Shown: positions 60,431-64,000 of the stretch, one piece after another
How positions within the stretch are numbered: position 1 is the first letter of the stretch
How the letters are laid out: each line of letters opens with the position of its first letter
DNA from: Halomonas sp. 7T
GTDB taxonomy: Bacteria; Pseudomonadota; Gammaproteobacteria; Pseudomonadales; Halomonadaceae
Length of the DNA: 64,000 bases
Direction: 5' to 3'
NCBI RefSeq assembly: GCF_025643255.1
Contig: NZ_CP087112.1
Span: 3,038,001 to 3,102,000, forward strand
Notes under the pieces: generated by a model
Told to the model about the DNA's origin: nothing
Database searches by the model: none
The model's input: the letters and a program-made list of their open reading frames with translations, nothing else
Made by a program: the position numbers and the translations under genes

Positions 60431-62632
60431 CTAAGCAGGGCTGTGCGTTGGCTCTACAGTAGGTGCGCTGGCTAAACGGCTAGAGGCATTGCCGAGAGGT
60501 GCCAGCTGTTGTGCGATTAAACGTAGTTGGCTCTGAATCGGCCGGTAAAGCGCCACTGCGTTCTCTTCTAGGGTAGCCGGCGGCTCTTCCAGTTGCGCTA
60601 ATAGCTCTTTGGCGTGCTCATCGAGTGGCTCGATGGGTAAACGTTTGTGCAGCTGTTCTGCCAGCTGTTCTAAAAGGGCACTGATGCGCTTAGCGAGGGG
60701 CACCAGTTCGGCATCGTCTTCATCTTCTGCCAGCCGGTGGCGGTGGGCACCTAGCGCCGAGAGATGGCTTAACAGCGTATTAGAAAGCACTAAAAAACGC
60801 AGCCCGTTGTCAGCATCCTGCTTTCGATAGTGGCCCGGTTCGTGGAGCATATTGGTCAACAGCGTTGAGAGCGCTGCATCGGCATTGTGGGCATTACGGC
60901 GCGCGAGTCGATAGGCTAAGTCGTCCTGTTTGCCCTCTTCATACTGATGAATAATTTCGTCTAAATAGCGGCGGTGATTGTTTAGCACGTTAGCGGCTTC
61001 CCGGTAGAGCCTCCGGCCTTGCCAGTCGGGCAGAATAAAAAACACCGCGAGTCCTGCGATTAACGAGCCAATCAACGTATCAAACAGGCGCGGCCATATC
61101 AGATCAAATCCATCACCCACCTGATTAAAGCTGCACAGTATCAGCAGGGTGATGGAGGCTGTGGCAATGACGTAGTGTTTCTCACGGTTAGCAAAAAACG
61201 AGACGCCTGCGGCCACTGCAATCATGCTTTGCACCAAGGGATGAGGAAATAGGCTAATGGATACCCACCCCGCGACTAACCCTAATACTGTCCCGACAAT
61301 TCGCTGCGATAGAAAGCGTCGCGTGGTGGCGAAGTTTGGGCGGCAAACAAACAGCGTGGTCAGCAAAATCCAGAACCCCTGTTCCGGGTCAAGCCACTGC
61401 AGTAGCCCGTAGCCGACGACTAAGGCCGTGGATAAACGCACCGCGTGCCGAAATGTCGGCGAGCCTAGGGTAAAATTCAGCCGCACCCGGCGCCAGGCTT
61501 CCAGTAGGCTGGAGGGCGAGCGGTCGAAGAGCGTGCTATCCCGTCGCGGGTCCACGTTATCGGGATTGTGGGCACTGGCAATCTGCGCCTCCAGCGTTGA
61601 GAGGTTATCGGCTAAGGCGTTGAGGGGGTGTATTAAAGGTCGCCACTCGGGCTTGCCGCGCTCGCTTAGGTTATCGATAGAGGCGCGTAGATCTGCCAGC
61701 GCTTGCTCGCTCTGCTCATGGCTGAAGGGGCGGTTAAGCAGCAGCGACTTTGCCAGCTGGCGGCAGGCACGGCCCTGTTGGTCTAAAAGACGCTGGCAGC
61801 GAAACAGCACGTCGTGGTGAAAAAACGCCTCGGTGAGCGCGCTGTAGGGGTAGTGGGTGGAGCTTGCCCGCTCGTGGATATCCTGGGCGATAAAGTAAAT
61901 TTGCAGATAGCGGTTCAGCTTACGGCTGCCCCGTTGCCCCTCCAGGCGGCGAAAAATGATCTCTTTTGCCTGGTTTAGCGCATCCACCACTTGGCCGTTT
62001 TGTCGCGCCAGCGCCACGCGGCGGGCCTCTATATCCACGCCACGCACGGGTTCGAACAGCGCAGATTTGAGAATCAAAAACGCGCTTAGGGCTTTATATA
62101 CCCGTGCCATGCTCTGTTTGACCGGCTGGCGGGAGAACAGCGCGCACCATACCACTGAAATCGCCCCGTACCATGCCGCGCCGGCTAACAGCAGCAGCTG
62201 ACGCGTGGCGACGTCTTCATCCGCGCCGCCATGCTGCTCGATATTGATCATCGAGTAGATCGAGAGAATCAGCGTGCCAGAGGCTATAGTGGCGTAACGC
62301 TGACCAATCGCCCCGAGCATAATCAGTGTGAAGGTGGAAACCGCCAAGCCCACCGCAAACAGCCACGGCCACGGAAACAGCCACTGCACCACAAACGACG
62401 CTGAAGCAAAACATAACAGGGTGACCGCCAACGCCTGCAAACGGCCTTGCCAGCTGTCGTCGGTTTCGGAAAGCGCGCTTGCGATAATGCCTAAAAAGAG
62501 CGGAATGACGAGCGCCACATCCCCCGCTAGCCCGCTAAACAGCAGCGCCCCGCTAAAGGCGATAAACACCCGCAGGCTGTAGGCGAACTTATCCAGTGTC
62601 CAAAGACGCCGTAGAGGCGATGAAAGTGGCAT
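60431..62632 (-). CDS. FUSC-family inner-membrane protein (YccS/YhfK-like)
   Basis: 733 residues of the YccS family (fusaric acid resistance-like). N-terminal and central membrane blocks, each with several helices (FIAFSGALLFSGLAGDVALVIPLFLGI; VRLSTALVVGYGLLQWLDPEQGFWILLTTLFVCRPNFATTRRFLSQRIVGTVLG), with cytoplasmic helical regions between and after. Role possibly efflux of aromatic acids; not proven. It runs convergent to recG. Confidence 0.88.
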   Translation of the reverse strand: MPLSSPLRRLWTLDKFAYSLRVFIAFSGALLFSGLAGDVALVIPLFLGIIASALSETDDSWQGRLQALAVTLLCFASASFVVQWLFPWPWLFAVGLAVSTFTLIMLGAIGQRYATIASGTLILSIYSMINIEQHGGADEDVATRQLLLLAGAAWYGAISVVWCALFSRQPVKQSMARVYKALSAFLILKSALFEPVRGVDIEARRVALARQNGQVVDALNQAKEIIFRRLEGQRGSRKLNRYLQIYFIAQDIHERASSTHYPYSALTEAFFHHDVLFRCQRLLDQQGRACRQLAKSLLLNRPFSHEQSEQALADLRASIDNLSERGKPEWRPLIHPLNALADNLSTLEAQIASAHNPDNVDPRRDSTLFDRSPSSLLEAWRRVRLNFTLGSPTFRHAVRLSTALVVGYGLLQWLDPEQGFWILLTTLFVCRPNFATTRRFLSQRIVGTVLGLVAGWVSISLFPHPLVQSMIAVAAGVSFFANREKHYVIATASITLLILCSFNQVGDGFDLIWPRLFDTLIGSLIAGLAVFFILPDWQGRRLYREAANVLNNHRRYLDEIIHQYEEGKQDDLAYRLARRNAHNADAALSTLLTNMLHEPGHYRKQDADNGLRFLVLSNTLLSHLSALGAHRHRLAEDEDDAELVPLAKRISALLEQLAEQLHKRLPIEPLDEHAKELLAQLEEPPATLEENAVALYRPIQSQLRLIAQQLAPLGNASSRLASAPTVEPTHSPA

Positions 62633-62732
62633 AGAGTCTCTTTGCTGCGTCTCGTGTTAGACTTTAGTTTATATTCTGTTGTAGCGAGTGGCTAGGCGTT
62701 CCCTATAAAAGTGGCGGCGATGGGCAACCAAC

Positions 62733-62764
62733 AAAAAGCCCCGCAGCGCGACGGGCTACGGGGC
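62733..62764 (-). terminator. Terminator after the HU-SCP2 unit
   Basis: On the minus strand CCCCG, inner paired bases and CGGGGC followed by TTTTT, 30 bp after the SCP2 stop codon. Confidence 0.75.
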
Positions 62765-62793
62765 ATTAGGCATCAGCGACTGGCCGAACAGGG

Positions 62794-63150
62794 TTACAAA
62801 TATTTCAGTAGCTTTTGCAGCTTGTTCATATCGGCAGAATCGCCGACGAGGCGAACATCTCCTGCCACCATGCCGTCTAAAAATGCCTGCTGAGTAGGCT
62901 TCTTGAGAATGCGTAGTGCGGCATCTTGATCGCGAAAGCGTAGCTCAAGATCGAGATCCACGGGTAGGCCTTTGCCGGTGGTCACCCCGTGGGGCGTCAT
63001 CCGGTAGTAGCGGGCAATGCTTAAATCTTCCGTGGCAATTCCCCAATCCAGACCGCGCATGCGTTCCAGCTGCTCTTTAAAGCGCGGCTTGCGGCGCAGG
63101 GCGCGTTTGAGCATAAAACTCAGCAGCCACAACGTCAGCTTAAGCTTCAT
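62794..63150 (-). CDS. SCP2 sterol-binding domain protein
   Basis: 118 residues. The SCP2 fold is indicated by ARYYRMTPHGVTTGKGLPVDLDLELRFRD and AFLDGMVAGDVRLVGDSADMNKLQKLLKYL. Such proteins bind lipids; some (UbiJ, UbiT) serve ubiquinone synthesis, but this one is shorter. It starts within the HU stop codon (TAATG), so the two are translationally coupled. Confidence 0.78.
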   Translation of the reverse strand: MKLKLTLWLLSFMLKRALRRKPRFKEQLERMRGLDWGIATEDLSIARYYRMTPHGVTTGKGLPVDLDLELRFRDQDAALRILKKPTQQAFLDGMVAGDVRLVGDSADMNKLQKLLKYL

Positions 63151-63422
63151 TAGGAAACGGCGTCCTTGAGCGCTTTGCCTGGCTTAAAGGCCACATTTTT
63201 GCTGGCGGGAATTTGCAGCGGCGCGCCGGTTTGTGGGTTCTTTCCGGTACGAGCAGCGCGTTCACGCACGGTAAAGGTACCAAAACCGATCAGGGCAACA
63301 TCTTCACCTTTAGCGACGCTGTTGGTGATCTCATCCAGAATGACGTTGAGGACTTGGCCCGCTTTGTCTTTGGAAAGATCGGCACCTTCAGCAATGGCAG
63401 CGGCGAGTTCAGGTTTACGCAT
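63150..63422 (-). CDS. HU-family DNA-binding protein
   Basis: 90 residues: MRKPELAAAIAEGADLSKDKAG at the start, VALIGFGTFTVRERAARTGKNPQTG at the beta arm (the conserved GxNPxTG as GKNPQTG) and AFKPGKALKDAV at the end. It bends and compacts DNA. Starts with ATG after GGAG-like sequence. Operon with the SCP2 gene. Confidence 0.94.
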   Translation of the reverse strand: MRKPELAAAIAEGADLSKDKAGQVLNVILDEITNSVAKGEDVALIGFGTFTVRERAARTGKNPQTGAPLQIPASKNVAFKPGKALKDAVS

Positions 63423-63540
63423 AGAGGAAACTCCCTTGTAACAAAATCAAGCGTACGCTTGTGATGTGTAAAAACAGTATTGTTTAAAGCATTACCCGGC
63501 TGGTCTAGCTTCTTTAGACTAGTCGTGAATGCGGCGAAAA

Positions 63541-64000
63541 TCAGCCTAGCAGCGCAGGGGCTGCTCTGGAAAGCTCCACTTTCCTTCTCACGCAGCCGCC
63601 TGTCAACGCAAAACCAATCAAACGTCCGTCTTTATCTTCGGCAAGCGCCGTAAAATCGTCGCCATCGCCCTCGATTCGCCAGCGCTCCGGAGGCTGAGCT
63701 GGAGGGTAAGCCACGACCGGCAGTAGCGGTGTTTTGACGATTACCGGCCAAGCGCCAAAGCTCACTGATGTTGGCGAGCCTACCAGCGTTGCAGCCAGGG
63801 CTTTCACGCTAGCCTGCAGCGGCTGTACATACATGGCGTTAACGCCGTCGATACAGGCCACATCGCCCAGCGCGAATACGTGTGGGCGGTTCGTGCGTAG
63901 CTGCCGGTCAACGTGAATGCCGCTGGAGCTAACGTTCAACCCTGCCGCTTCGGCAAGCTGAGTGCGGGGCGCCAAGCCGGTGGCTAACAGCGCAATATCC
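63541..64000 (-). CDS. Rubredoxin-NAD(+) reductase-like FAD protein (5' part outside window)
   Basis: The frame is open to the edge at 64000, so the first residues are missing. Visible is the second half of an FAD/NAD-linked reductase: LLATGLAPRTQLAEAAGL, then HVFALGDVACIDGVNA (the second FAD-binding GD motif), and a C-terminal domain of the rubredoxin reductase type (PVIVKTPLLPVVAYPPA, EDKDGRLIGFALTGG). It probably passes electrons from NADH to rubredoxin. Separated from HU by 118 bp. Confidence 0.85.
   Translation of the reverse strand, partial: DIALLATGLAPRTQLAEAAGLNVSSSGIHVDRQLRTNRPHVFALGDVACIDGVNAMYVQPLQASVKALAATLVGSPTSVSFGAWPVIVKTPLLPVVAYPPAQPPERWRIEGDGDDFTALAEDKDGRLIGFALTGGCVRRKVELSRAAPALLG

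Overview
The window is a chromosomal segment of a gammaproteobacterium, most likely a member of the Halomonadaceae (Halomonas or close kin). This rests on recognisable housekeeping proteins and their order: rep, trmL, pyrE divergent from crc, rph, yicC, then gmk-rpoZ-spoT-ridA, an oxyR of the Pseudomonas type followed directly by recG, a FUSC/YccS permease and HU. The genus is inferred from protein character and gene order; no rRNA or tRNA gene is present to confirm it.

Region by region: 1-6508 is core chromosome (partial cytochrome c5, rep, trmL, pyrE, crc, rph, yicC). About 6490-44680 is an integrated genomic island of roughly 38 kb inserted at the 3' end of yicC. It has a tyrosine integrase at its left end, a near-identical short repeat at both borders, and paired GGGTAGTA arm-type motifs with the same 12-bp spacing near both ends. 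44680-52400 is chromosome again (ppk2, a histidine phosphatase, pirin, a DNA glycosylase, an MFS gene split by a 1,682-bp IS3-family element, a glycine-zipper lipoprotein, an extensin-like protein). 52622-64000 is core chromosome (gmk, rpoZ, spoT, ridA, an epimerase, oxyR, recG, a FUSC protein, SCP2, HU, and the C-terminal part of a rubredoxin-NAD reductase-like flavoprotein).

The island has four layers. (1) Two copper-detoxification clusters. The left one (8300-18443) holds a cupredoxin, a response regulator and histidine kinase, the CopA multicopper oxidase, CopB, a glutaredoxin-MauE fusion, an APC permease, and a divergent operon of a small membrane protein, a DUF411 protein and a methyltransferase. 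Two MerR-type dyads lie between the divergent units. The right one (31010-39703) holds a P1B-ATPase with DUF2933 and Spy-like proteins, facing a multicopper oxidase, a BNR-repeat lipoprotein, a second lgt and an L,D-transpeptidase. Together they would export cytosolic copper, oxidise and bind it in the periplasm, and adjust the envelope. (2) A recombination module (18702-22394): DUF932, ERF annealase, YqaJ exonuclease and RadC, with terminator-like hairpins immediately upstream of several starts. (3) A defence and toxin-antitoxin zone (22535-30917): PIN with XRE-ImmA/IrrE, a type III restriction-modification pair, and an unknown protein with a second XRE-ImmA/IrrE. A truncated hsdM next to an IS scar lies further right. 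(4) A maintenance end (40613-44491): a Gp2-like protein, AlpA, a large winged-helix protein, and a MatP-like ribbon-helix-helix protein preceded by three contiguous 13-bp repeats with the skeleton of the MatP site matS. This last pair is the most novel-looking system in the window.
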